Origin: Clostridia bacterium
GTDB taxonomy: Bacteria > Bacillota > Clostridia > Oscillospirales > Acutalibacteraceae
Assembly: GCA_017399065.1 (NCBI GenBank)
Contig: JAFQEL010000031.1
Location: 62,001 to 126,000 of the forward strand
Reading direction: 5' to 3'
DNA: 64,000 nt
Shown: positions 15,281 through 23,332 of the stretch, in pieces
Layout of the letters: each line of letters opens with the position of its first letter
Position numbering within the stretch: the stretch's first letter is position 1
Made by a program: the position numbers and the translations under genes
Notes under the pieces: generated by a model
Seen by the model: only the letters and a program-made list of their open reading frames with translations
What the model was told of the DNA's origin: nothing
Database searches by the model: none

Positions 15281-18184
15281 TTATCTGCCGGTTGCGGCAA
15301 ACAGACTTCTGAGTCTTATCTTGACCGCACCGGGGTTTGAAATTTCGTCAATTTTAATCTGTGTGTAAATTCTGTTTGAACTTTCAAGGATTGAACGCAT
15401 TTCATCGGTTGTTATAGCGTCAACACCGCAGCCGAACGAAACAAGCTGAACGATATTGATATCGTCATCCTTCTTATCCGCAACATACTTTGCCGCGGCA
15501 TAAAGACGTGAATGGTAGGTCCACTGGTCGAGAACGTCCGTCGGGAATTTTGACACAAGCGGACTTACGGAATCCTCGGTAATGACAGCCGCACCGCAGG
15601 AGCAGATAAGGTTATCAATACCGTGGTTGATTTCCGCATCAAGGTGATAAGGTCTGCCGCAGAGAATAATTACGGGCATATTGCGTTTCTTTGCTTCCTG
15701 CATAAACTTCAGACCCGTAATATGAATGTTGTTCATATACTTTGAGTATTCATCATAGGCTTTGTCTGCCGCAGTCTGTACGTCACGCAGTTTTATCTCG
15801 CCGAAATGCTGTGAAAGTATTTTATGGATTTTAGCCGGGAAATGCTTACGCTTGTGAAGTCCGAGATAATCGCTGATAAATTCAACATCTGCAAGACCTG
15901 CCACATTTGAGCGAATAACCTCGGGATAGTAGGCAACAACGGGACAGTTATAGTTGTTGTCGCCAAGGTTTTCATCAAGATTATATGTCATACAGGGGTA
16001 GAAAATATGCTTCACACCCTGCTCAAGAAGTGACTCGACGTGGCCGTGTATAAGCTTTGCAGGGTAACAAACCGTATCCGAAGGAATCGTATGCTGACCC
16101 TTTATGTAAAGCTCTCTTGAAGAAGGCTCGGACAGCGCAACACCGAAGCCGAGGCTTGTGAAAAACGTATGCCAGAAGGGCAGAAGCTCAAACATATTAA
16201 GACCCATAGGCAAGCCGATTTTTTCACGCTTGCCGTCAACGGAAGAATATTTTGCAAGAAGCTGTTTTTTATATTCAAACAGGTTAAGCGTATCCTCGTT
16301 GCTCTTATCCGAGAAAGCCTTACTGCAACGGTTGCCGCCGATAAAGCGTCTGCCGCCGCTGAAGGTGTTTACCGTAAGTCGGCAGTTGTTGCTGCACCTG
16401 CCGCAGATTGCCGCTTTTACGGTATGTTCAAATCCCGCAAGTTCTTCACGGCTGATAATCGTACTTTCCTTCGGTGCTTTTTCAACGGCAATAAGAGCCG
16501 CACCGTAAGCACCCATAAGACCCGATATATTGGGACGTACAACGTTTCTGCCAATCTCCTGCTCAAATGCACGCAGTACGGCATCGTTGAGGAATGTACC
16601 GCCCTGCACAACAATACTCTTACCGAGCTCGTCTGCACTTGCCGCACGTATAACCTTATAAAGTGCATTCTTTACAACACTTATCGAAAGACCTGCCGAG
16701 ATATTCTCGATTGTAGCGCCGTCCTTCTGTGCCTGCTTAACGGATGAGTTCATAAACACCGTACAGCGTGAGCCGAGGTCAACGGGTCTGTCCGCAAAAA
16801 GGCCGAGCTTTGAGAAGCTCTCGATATCATATCCCCATGCGCTTGCAAAGGTCTGCAGGAATGAGCCGCAGCCCGATGAGCAAGCTTCATTAAGGAATAT
16901 ATTATCTATAGTATTATTTCTTATTTTAAAACATTTAATATCCTGACCGCCGATATCGATAATAAAATCGACATCAGGTCTGAACTTTTTAGCCGCAGTG
17001 AAATGAGCAACCGTTTCGACAATGCCGATATCAATACAGAAAGCGTTTTTGATTATGTCTTCACCGTAGCCCGTAACGGCACTGCCGCCGATAACTGCAC
17101 CATCAAACTTCTCATAAACTTCTTCAAGGAAGCTTTTTACAAGTCTTACAGGGTCACCGGAGTTAGGCATATACTTGCTGAAGAGCAAATCACCATTTGC
17201 ATTTATAGCTGCAGTTTTTACCGTAGTTGAACCTGCATCGATACCGATATATATCTTTTCATCCTTATCGCAGCTGTCTTTTACGGCAACGCTGTTTTCA
17301 GCGTGTCTTTTTGCAAACTCATCATACTCTGCTTTATCGGCAAAGAGCGGCTTTGCACTGACGTAATCGCCGCTGTTCACACAGCCTGCAATCTCGTCCT
17401 TGACCTTTGCTATGTCGAGCTCTTTGCCCTTTGCACAGTAAGCCGCACCCATTGCAACAAAGTAAAGTCCGTTTTCGGGGCAGACACCCTTTGTCTTAAG
17501 GCCTTCGTCAAATGCGGCTCTGAGCTCCGAAAGGAAATACAGAGGGCCGCCGAGGTAAACGATATTGCCTTCAATTCTTCTGCCCTGTGCCAGACCTGCA
17601 ACTGTCTGATTTACAACGGCATTGAATATACTTGCCGCAACGTCAGCCTTTGCCGCACCCTGGTTGAGAAGCGGCTGAATATCCGACTTTGCAAAAACAC
17701 CGCAACGCGATGCAATGGAATAAATCTTATCCTTATGCTTAGCAAGCTCGTTGAGCTCAAGCGGTGATATCTCGAGCAGTGACGCCATCTGGTCGATGAA
17801 TGCACCCGTACCGCCTGCACATGAGCCGTTCATACGCACCTCTGTACCGCCTGTAAAAAAAAGTATCTTTGCATCCTCGCCGCCAAGCTCGATAACGGCA
17901 TCCGTACCGGGCAGAAGCTTTGACACAGATACTCTTGTGGCGTAAACCTCCTGCACGAATTCAAGGCCGAGTGTCTGGGCAAAGCCCATACCTGCCGAGC
18001 CCGAAACGCTGAGCATCGAATTTTTAAATTCGGGGTGGTCGGCAAGAATTTCGCCGAGCATCTTTGCACTCATTTCGGCAATCTTCGAATAATGCCTTTC
18101 GTATGCTTTATATACTATTTCTCCTTCATTATTAAGGGCAACACATTTGAGTGTTGTTGATCCTACATCCAGTCCTATCCTCAT
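15281..18184 (-). CDS. 2-hydroxyacyl-CoA dehydratase activase (duplicated ATPase)
   Basis: A 967-residue protein with two BadF/BadG/HgdC-type ATPase domains of the ASKHA fold: GLDVGSTTLKCVAL at residues 3-16 and GIDAGSTTVKTAAI near 310. Each has an Fe-S-binding Cys motif, GSCAGGTGAFID near 120 and EACSSGCGSFLQ near 430. In HgdC-like archerases these let ATP hydrolysis drive electron transfer to a dehydratase. From about residue 590 a Cys-rich segment (CGRCSNNCRLTVN, GNRCSKAF) leads into a DUF2229-like domain (SDTVCYPAKLIHGH, FYPCMTYN). It starts two bases after the plsC stop. Target dehydratase is not in the window unless the downstream gene plays that part. Confidence 0.9.
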   Translation of the reverse strand: MRIGLDVGSTTLKCVALNNEGEIVYKAYERHYSKIAEMSAKMLGEILADHPEFKNSMLSVSGSAGMGFAQTLGLEFVQEVYATRVSVSKLLPGTDAVIELGGEDAKILFFTGGTEVRMNGSCAGGTGAFIDQMASLLEISPLELNELAKHKDKIYSIASRCGVFAKSDIQPLLNQGAAKADVAASIFNAVVNQTVAGLAQGRRIEGNIVYLGGPLYFLSELRAAFDEGLKTKGVCPENGLYFVAMGAAYCAKGKELDIAKVKDEIAGCVNSGDYVSAKPLFADKAEYDEFAKRHAENSVAVKDSCDKDEKIYIGIDAGSTTVKTAAINANGDLLFSKYMPNSGDPVRLVKSFLEEVYEKFDGAVIGGSAVTGYGEDIIKNAFCIDIGIVETVAHFTAAKKFRPDVDFIIDIGGQDIKCFKIRNNTIDNIFLNEACSSGCGSFLQTFASAWGYDIESFSKLGLFADRPVDLGSRCTVFMNSSVKQAQKDGATIENISAGLSISVVKNALYKVIRAASADELGKSIVVQGGTFLNDAVLRAFEQEIGRNVVRPNISGLMGAYGAALIAVEKAPKESTIISREELAGFEHTVKAAICGRCSNNCRLTVNTFSGGRRFIGGNRCSKAFSDKSNEDTLNLFEYKKQLLAKYSSVDGKREKIGLPMGLNMFELLPFWHTFFTSLGFGVALSEPSSRELYIKGQHTIPSDTVCYPAKLIHGHVESLLEQGVKHIFYPCMTYNLDENLGDNNYNCPVVAYYPEVIRSNVAGLADVEFISDYLGLHKRKHFPAKIHKILSQHFGEIKLRDVQTAADKAYDEYSKYMNNIHITGLKFMQEAKKRNMPVIILCGRPYHLDAEINHGIDNLICSCGAAVITEDSVSPLVSKFPTDVLDQWTYHSRLYAAAKYVADKKDDDINIVQLVSFGCGVDAITTDEMRSILESSNRIYTQIKIDEISNPGAVKIRLRSLFAATGR

Positions 18185-18186
18185 TT

Positions 18187-18801
18187 TTATTTTGCCAACC
18201 TTTTCTCTTCTTCAAGTCCTTCACGCATAAGTCGCTCCACTTCACGGTAGAGCTTTTCGTTTGCTTCCTGAGCAGTCATATTATCTGCCTTAAAGGGCTC
18301 GCCGTAGCGTACGGTCAGAGTCTTACTGCGGAATTTGTATTCGCCCGTAAGACCGCAGGGCACGATATATGCACCCGTCTTTTTTGCAAGCGATACCGCA
18401 CCGGGCTTGAATTCAAGAAGGAATGCATCGGTACGGTTACGTGTACCCTCGGGGAAAATGCCGATCGCGCCGTCTTTACGGAGCACCTTCATAGCGGATT
18501 TAACGCTTTTGATGTCTGTATTCGCTCTGTCTACGGGTATACAACCCATAGCACCGAAAAACCAGGCAAACTTACCTTCAAAATACTCTTTCTTTGCCAT
18601 ATAGTGAATCATTCTTTTGGTCGCCATTATAGTCAGACACTGATCGAGAATGTGCTTGTGGTTGCAGGCTATAACTATTGCACCGTCTTTTGGTATTCTG
18701 TCTGCTCCGATAATACGTGGGTTATACCAGAGCTTAAAACCAAGGCGCATAAACGGCATGAACAGTTTATAGCCGAGTTCTCTTTCTTCGGGATTTTTCA
18801 T
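18187..18801 (-). CDS. plsC: 1-acyl-sn-glycerol-3-phosphate acyltransferase
   Basis: A 204-residue LPLAT-family acyltransferase of phospholipid synthesis, acting at the inner face of the membrane. The catalytic H-x4-D box is intact (NHKHILDQ) and FPEGTRNRTD supplies the acceptor-binding motif. It lies four bases after a paralogous gene and two bases before the activase gene, so all are likely one transcript. A third PlsC homologue lies at 52361-52999 in the core operon, so this one may serve another acyl acceptor. Confidence 0.9.
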   Translation of the reverse strand: MKNPEERELGYKLFMPFMRLGFKLWYNPRIIGADRIPKDGAIVIACNHKHILDQCLTIMATKRMIHYMAKKEYFEGKFAWFFGAMGCIPVDRANTDIKSVKSAMKVLRKDGAIGIFPEGTRNRTDAFLLEFKPGAVSLAKKTGAYIVPCGLTGEYKFRSKTLTVRYGEPFKADNMTAQEANEKLYREVERLMREGLEEEKRLAK

Positions 18802-18805
18802 GTAC

Positions 18806-19390
18806 TTATTTTCCTTCCTTTATTACCTCGTTGAGCACTGTCTGCTCAAGAAGCTTATTAGTAGCTTTGAGTGAGCCTTTTTCAACCTTGATTGCGGGCA
18901 TGAACTTGATTTTAAGACCTTTTTTGAACGGCTTGTATTTACCCGTTATTGCAAAGGGTACTATATCCGAGCCCGTATCGAGTGCAATCTTCACCGCGCC
19001 GCCCTTGAAAGGCATCATCGGGTCATCGGTACGGTTGACAGTACCCTCGGGGAAGATAGCAATCAGCTTGCCGTCTTCAAGATATCTTTCCGTTTCCATA
19101 ATGGCTTCCTTACCGTTTGTGCTGCGGTCGATGGGAATTATGCCGAGACCCGGGAAGATATACTTGCCTATACCCTTCATCAGCTCAGCCTTTGCAACAA
19201 AATGAACACAGCGCTTTGTTGCCAACGCAACACTGAAGCAGTTGAGCAGATGAGTGTGGTTACCTGCAAGAATTATTTTGCCCTCTGCGGGAATGTTTTC
19301 CGTTCCTTCCGTTTCGGGACGGTATATGAGCTTAAAAAGAAATGCCAGAGGGGGTCTTACAATTTTGTAAAGTGTCGGTTCTTTCATCAT
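18806..19390 (-). CDS. PlsC-like acyltransferase with altered H-x4-D box
   Basis: A 194-residue LPLAT-family protein. FPEGTVNRTDD is conserved, but the catalytic box reads NHTHLLNC, giving H-x4-N instead of H-x4-D; the AAC codon is clear in the sequence. In this family the Asp assists the catalytic His, so activity may be lost or changed. It is a diverged paralogue of the next gene and four bases from it. AAAAGGAG precedes the start, where two adjacent ATG codons are possible. Confidence 0.85.
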   Translation of the reverse strand: MMKEPTLYKIVRPPLAFLFKLIYRPETEGTENIPAEGKIILAGNHTHLLNCFSVALATKRCVHFVAKAELMKGIGKYIFPGLGIIPIDRSTNGKEAIMETERYLEDGKLIAIFPEGTVNRTDDPMMPFKGGAVKIALDTGSDIVPFAITGKYKPFKKGLKIKFMPAIKVEKGSLKATNKLLEQTVLNEVIKEGK

Positions 19391-19421
19391 TTTTCTCCTT
19401 TTAACCTATGTACCAAAAAAT

Positions 19422-19447
19422 AACTGATGAGTTATACCCCATCAGTT
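19422..19447. terminator. Bidirectional hairpin at the end of the sigma-factor unit
   Basis: AACTGATG (19422-19429) pairs with CATCAGTT (19440-19447) and is flanked by T-runs on either strand. It overlaps the last codons of the small anti-sigma-like gene and separates it from the acyltransferase gene. Confidence 0.75.
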
Positions 19448-19608
19448 GTTTTTTCCTTTTGACCTGCAGTTATTACAAAGTTGCTGCTTTTGACTTTCTG
19501 GAGAGTACTGTAACGAGCGCAGTTGCGGATGATGTATTTTTTTGCTTCATCGCTCATTGTAACGTTGTTCATTACTTTTTTATAGTTTTCTATATATTTC
19601 CGCTTCAT
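19432..19608 (-). CDS. Short anti-sigma-like protein or remnant, 58 residues
   Basis: The ATG overlaps the sigma-factor stop by one base (TGATG), the coupling usual for sigma/anti-sigma pairs. The product begins MKRKYIENYKKVMNNVTM and continues SDEAKKYIIRNCARYS, which resembles the cytoplasmic N-terminus of Clostridial anti-sigma or sigma-associated membrane proteins. It stops at residue 58, before any membrane segment, and the terminator covers its end. Either a 3'-deleted gene or a short soluble partner. Confidence 0.55.
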   Translation of the reverse strand: MKRKYIENYKKVMNNVTMSDEAKKYIIRNCARYSTLQKVKSSNFVITAGQKEKTTDGV

Positions 19609-20102
19609 CACATACCGTTCCTTTCCATTTCATTTTTCAGCAGCGTTCTGCCGTACTGCAGCCGCTTACGCACAGCAACAGGTGATATGCCGATTATGTC
19701 CGCTATTTCATTTGCTTTATAGCCCTCTATATAATAAAGGTCAAGTACCGTTTTGTATTTAGCGGGCAGATTCATTATCAGCTCAAACACATCTCTGTCG
19801 ATTTCGTCAACGCCTATGCTGCTCAGCTCGTGGATGTTGTGTGCCACCTGATAGGTTCTGAACCTGAGCATATTTTTGCTGACGTTGGTAACAACCTTTA
19901 TCAGCCATGCCTTCTCATGCTCGGAATCACGGAAAAGAGGCGCCTTGGTCATATACCGCATAAAGGTTTCCTGCAACGCATCCTCAGCATCGTGCTCATT
20001 CATAAGTATACCGTATGATATACGAAACAGCATACGGCTGTACTTTTCAACAGCATATTCGATGTGCCGCAGCTCTTCGTTATATCTGTCTTTAATGCCC
20101 AA
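19608..20102 (-). CDS. ECF-type RNA polymerase sigma factor
   Basis: A 164-residue sigma-70 family protein with region 2 (EYAVEKYSRMLFRISYGIL, then DAEDALQETFMRY, the -10 binding helix) and region 4 (LPAKYKTVLDLYYIEGYKANEIADII and the recognition helix SPVAVRKRLQYGR). It recruits RNA polymerase to its own promoter class, usually for envelope stress. The start is TTG at 20102, preceded by GGAGGGG. The usual anti-sigma partner downstream is only 58 residues long, so regulation may differ. The 325 bases upstream are AT-rich. Confidence 0.93.
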   Translation of the reverse strand: MGIKDRYNEELRHIEYAVEKYSRMLFRISYGILMNEHDAEDALQETFMRYMTKAPLFRDSEHEKAWLIKVVTNVSKNMLRFRTYQVAHNIHELSSIGVDEIDRDVFELIMNLPAKYKTVLDLYYIEGYKANEIADIIGISPVAVRKRLQYGRTLLKNEMERNGM

Positions 20103-20276
20103 GAGTTCCCCTCCTTCCGAAAGCCACTGTTAATAAAACACATAAGAAAGCATAAATGTGATATTTTTTTAAAAAATTTTTAACTTTTTGAAGATTTTTT
20201 TAACTTTTTGTATGATTATAATAAATTATTGCGAATTGTGCAATAAATTCTCATAAAATAATTATTGGTAATACTA

Positions 20277-20305
20277 TTGACGAAATGAAAAATATGTCGT
20301 AAAAT
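20277..20305 (+). promoter_or_regulatory. Promoter of the symporter-paaK-ior operon
   Basis: TTGACG (20277-20282), 17 bases, TAAAAT (20300-20305). A weaker alternative, TTGAAG-N17-TATGAT, lies at 20188-20216. The leader to the first ATG would be about 115 bases. Confidence 0.65.
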
Positions 20306-20314
20306 ACTCGGTAT

Positions 20315-20399
20315 GGTGGTACATCTGTTTAACAGAAGTACAACCAATAAATTTTGCCTATGCGATTTACCGCATAAAAGCGGTGAAGCTTTAAATCGC
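20315..20399 (+). ncRNA. Structured 5' leader of the symporter-paaK-ior operon
   Basis: Two hairpins follow the promoter. The first pairs TAC-TCTGTT with AACAGA-GTA around 20320-20341. The second nests ACCGC/GCGGT (20369-20373, 20380-20384) inside GCGATTT/AAATCGC (20362-20368, 20393-20399). No U-run follows and no known riboswitch consensus was recognised. It may be a cis-regulatory element. Confidence 0.4.
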
Positions 20400-20427
20400 A
20401 AAAGACAATTGATCGGAGAAATAAGTT

Positions 20428-21993
20428 ATGGAAAATCTCTCATTATGGATCAATGTTGATTTCAAGTCGTTTTTAAACGCTGTTATCAGTATGCCCAACC
20501 TCACGTTATGGATCACACTTTTCGTCTATATTGCCGCAATGTTTATAATAGGTATTATCGAGGGTCGCAAATCCAAAAGCATTGCAGATTTCACCGTAGG
20601 CGGCAGAAATGCAGGAGCCTGGCTTTCGGCACTCTCATACGGCACGGCTTATTTCTCAGCCGTTATGTTCGTCGGCTATGCAGGCGGTACGGGTCTCGGC
20701 TACGGTCTGTGGGGTATACTTGCAGGTATAGGTAACTGCATCTTCGGCTCATGGCTTGCGTGGAAGGTGCTCGCACGCCGCACACGTGATGTTGCATCAC
20801 GTCTTAAAATCAAGACAATGCCGGAGTTTTTCGAATTAAGATACGGCTCAAAGAAAATGAAGACTTTTGCAGCAATCGTAATCTTCGTCTTCCTCGTACC
20901 CTACTCCGCTTCGGTTTACAAGGGTCTGGGCAGTGTCGCAGAAGTACTCCTTGGTATTGACGTCAATATTTGTATGATAGTTATCGCCGTAGTCGCTCTG
21001 ATTCTGCTCGTACTCGGCGGCTACCTCGTTCAGGCAAGAGCCGACTTCGTTCAAGGTATTGTTATGATGATAGGCGTCACACTCCTTATAATCTTCGTAA
21101 TCAGAAGCAAGCAGGTAGGCGGTGTAAGCGGAATTATCGACTATGCAAAATCCGAATGGGGCTTTGCACCGATGAGCGGCGACAAATGGACATCGCTTAT
21201 CGCGACCGTGCTTATGACAAGCTTCGGTACCTGGGGTCTGCCCCAGATGGTACAGAAGTACTTCGGCATCAAGGACGATGCTCAGGCAAAAAGAGGTATC
21301 AAAATCTCGACCTTCTTTGCACTGCTCGTTGCAGGCGGCGGTTACTTCATCGGCTCACTCTGCCACCGTTTCTTCACGGTAGGTGTTGATATGCCTGCTC
21401 AGGACTACATAGTGCCCAATATGCTCAAGGCTGCAGATATGCCGACAATTCTGCTCGGCATCGTTCTTGTGCTCCTTATATCGGCATCGGTTTCAACACT
21501 CTGTTCTGTTACGCTCACAGCCTGCTCAACCGTATCGATCGACCTTATCCGTGAGCGCAAAAAGAATATGAGCGACAAAACAACTTCCACCCTTACCAAG
21601 GTATTCTGTGCCGTTTTTGTCATACTCTCTTACATAGTCGCAACTACCGACACACCTATTCTCGATATGATGAGCTACTCATGGGGTATTATTTCAGGTT
21701 CCTTCCTTGCTCCCTATGTACTCGCTCTGTTCTATAAGAAGCTCAATCGCAACGCCGCATGGAGAGGCATACTCACAGGTTTCTGTATTGCGCTTATTCC
21801 TGCAGTTTCAAAATTCATCACAATGTTCTGCTTTGAAAATGAGAAGCTGGCTTCGCTCGCAGCAAAGGGTCCGACATTTGCCTGCGCTGCAATGATCGCA
21901 TCAATCCTTGTGTGTATAGTTCTTTCCGAGCTTGATAAAAAGCACGCAGAAGACAACTCATTCTTCTACACAGGCACTATTGAAAAAGAATAA
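20428..21993 (+). CDS. Sodium:solute symporter family transporter
   Basis: A 521-residue integral membrane protein of the SSS (PutP/PanF-like) family, with about 13 membrane helices. Typical segments are IADFTVGGRNAGAWLSALSY after helix 1, MFVGYAGGTGLGYGLWG, and RLKIKTMPEFFELRYGS. Such proteins use the Na+ gradient to import amino acids, carboxylates or other organic anions. As first gene of the paaK-iorAB unit (13 bases before paaK), it probably imports an aromatic amino acid or aryl acid for that pathway (inference). Confidence 0.9.
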   Translation: MENLSLWINVDFKSFLNAVISMPNLTLWITLFVYIAAMFIIGIIEGRKSKSIADFTVGGRNAGAWLSALSYGTAYFSAVMFVGYAGGTGLGYGLWGILAGIGNCIFGSWLAWKVLARRTRDVASRLKIKTMPEFFELRYGSKKMKTFAAIVIFVFLVPYSASVYKGLGSVAEVLLGIDVNICMIVIAVVALILLVLGGYLVQARADFVQGIVMMIGVTLLIIFVIRSKQVGGVSGIIDYAKSEWGFAPMSGDKWTSLIATVLMTSFGTWGLPQMVQKYFGIKDDAQAKRGIKISTFFALLVAGGGYFIGSLCHRFFTVGVDMPAQDYIVPNMLKAADMPTILLGIVLVLLISASVSTLCSVTLTACSTVSIDLIRERKKNMSDKTTSTLTKVFCAVFVILSYIVATTDTPILDMMSYSWGIISGSFLAPYVLALFYKKLNRNAAWRGILTGFCIALIPAVSKFITMFCFENEKLASLAAKGPTFACAAMIASILVCIVLSELDKKHAEDNSFFYTGTIEKE

Positions 21994-22005
21994 TCCGGGA
22001 GGATA

Positions 22006-23319
22006 ATGATAAAGATGTTTTTTCAGAAAGATATTGAAACAATGTCCCGCAAGCAGTTGGAGGAGCTCCAGCTTGAAAGACTCAAGTGGACCGTTGACTA
22101 CTGCTACAAAAACGTACCGTTTTACACAAAGAAGCTCGACGAAGCCGGTGTAACTGCGGACAAAATCAAGTCACTTGACGATATCAGGTACATACCGCCT
22201 ACCACAAAGGCTGACCTGCGTGACAACTATCCCTTCGGTCTTTTCGCAAAGCCGATGAAGGAGATTGTAAGACTTCACGCTTCTTCAGGTACAACAGGTA
22301 AGCCCACTGTTGTCGGCTACACAAAGCACGACCTTGACCTGTGGTCAGACTGTATGGCAAGACTTTGTACTGCCGCAGGTGCTACAAGCGACGATATCGT
22401 GCAGATATCCTTCGGCTACGGTATGTTCACCGGTGCACTCGGCCTTCACTACGGTCTTGAGAAAATCGGTGCAACCGTTATTCCCAACTCAAGCGGTAAC
22501 ACAGAGAAAGCTCTTATGTATATGAGAGACTTCGGCACAACCGTACTTGTCGCAACACCTTCTTACGCACTGTATATGTGCGAAACTGCAAAGAGCCTCG
22601 AATACCCGATGAGCGATTATAAGCTCCGTCTGGGTCTCCTCGGCTCCGAGGGTTGTACACCCGAGATGCGTACACAGATTGAAAACGGCTGGGGTCTTTT
22701 CGCAACCGATAACTACGGTATGAGCGAGCTTATCGGCCCCGGTGTATCGGGTGAATGTCAGGAGCGTTGCGGTCTTCACTTTAACGAGGACTACTTTCTG
22801 CCCGAAATCGTTGACCCCGAAACTCTCGAGGCAAGAGACGAAGGCGAATATGGCGAGCTTCTCGTCACAACGCTCACAAAAGAGGGTATACCCCTTCTCA
22901 GATACAGAACAAGAGATATCACAAAGCTCAACTACGAGCCCTGTAAGTGCGGCAGAACACACGCACGTATGGAAAAGGTACAGGGCAGAAGTGACGATAT
23001 GCTCAAGATCCGCGGCGTAAACATCTTCCCGTCACAGATTGAAAGCGTACTTATCGGTATGGACCAGGTAAGCCCGCACTATCAGCTTGTCGTTCGCAGA
23101 GAGGGCTTTGCAGATACACTTGAGGTACAGGTTGAGCTTGTTGACAGCAGCCTGCTTGACAGCTACGGCAAGATTCAGGAACTTCAGAAAAACATTGCAA
23201 AGCGAATTCAGACAGTGCTCGGTATCCAGTGTAAGATAAGCATTGTCGAGCACGGCACAATAGAGCGTTTTGTCGGCAAGGCAAAACGAGTAGTAGACCT
23301 CAGAAAAGAAAACAAGTAA
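22006..23319 (+). CDS. paaK: Phenylacetate-CoA ligase family enzyme
   Basis: A 437-residue adenylate-forming ligase that activates aryl acids to CoA thioesters with ATP. The P-loop-like motif SSGTTGKPTVVGYT (residues about 91-104), DNYGMSELIGPG and YRTRDIT match the PaaK family. It is followed by iorA after 13 bases. Ior makes aryl-acetyl-CoA from arylpyruvates, so this enzyme would interconvert arylacetyl-CoA and the free acid, possibly gaining ATP in the ADP/AMP direction. GGGAGG lies only three bases before this ATG; a second ATG at 22015 is an alternative start. Confidence 0.93.
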   Translation: MIKMFFQKDIETMSRKQLEELQLERLKWTVDYCYKNVPFYTKKLDEAGVTADKIKSLDDIRYIPPTTKADLRDNYPFGLFAKPMKEIVRLHASSGTTGKPTVVGYTKHDLDLWSDCMARLCTAAGATSDDIVQISFGYGMFTGALGLHYGLEKIGATVIPNSSGNTEKALMYMRDFGTTVLVATPSYALYMCETAKSLEYPMSDYKLRLGLLGSEGCTPEMRTQIENGWGLFATDNYGMSELIGPGVSGECQERCGLHFNEDYFLPEIVDPETLEARDEGEYGELLVTTLTKEGIPLLRYRTRDITKLNYEPCKCGRTHARMEKVQGRSDDMLKIRGVNIFPSQIESVLIGMDQVSPHYQLVVRREGFADTLEVQVELVDSSLLDSYGKIQELQKNIAKRIQTVLGIQCKISIVEHGTIERFVGKAKRVVDLRKENK

Positions 23320-23332
23320 GGAGAAAGAAACA

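Noticed and set aside
16169-16747. Rightward frame of 192 codons
   Set aside because: Antisense to the activase gene, whose motifs in the other frame are unmistakable.
22489-22962. Leftward frame of 157 codons
   Set aside because: Antisense shadow of paaK.
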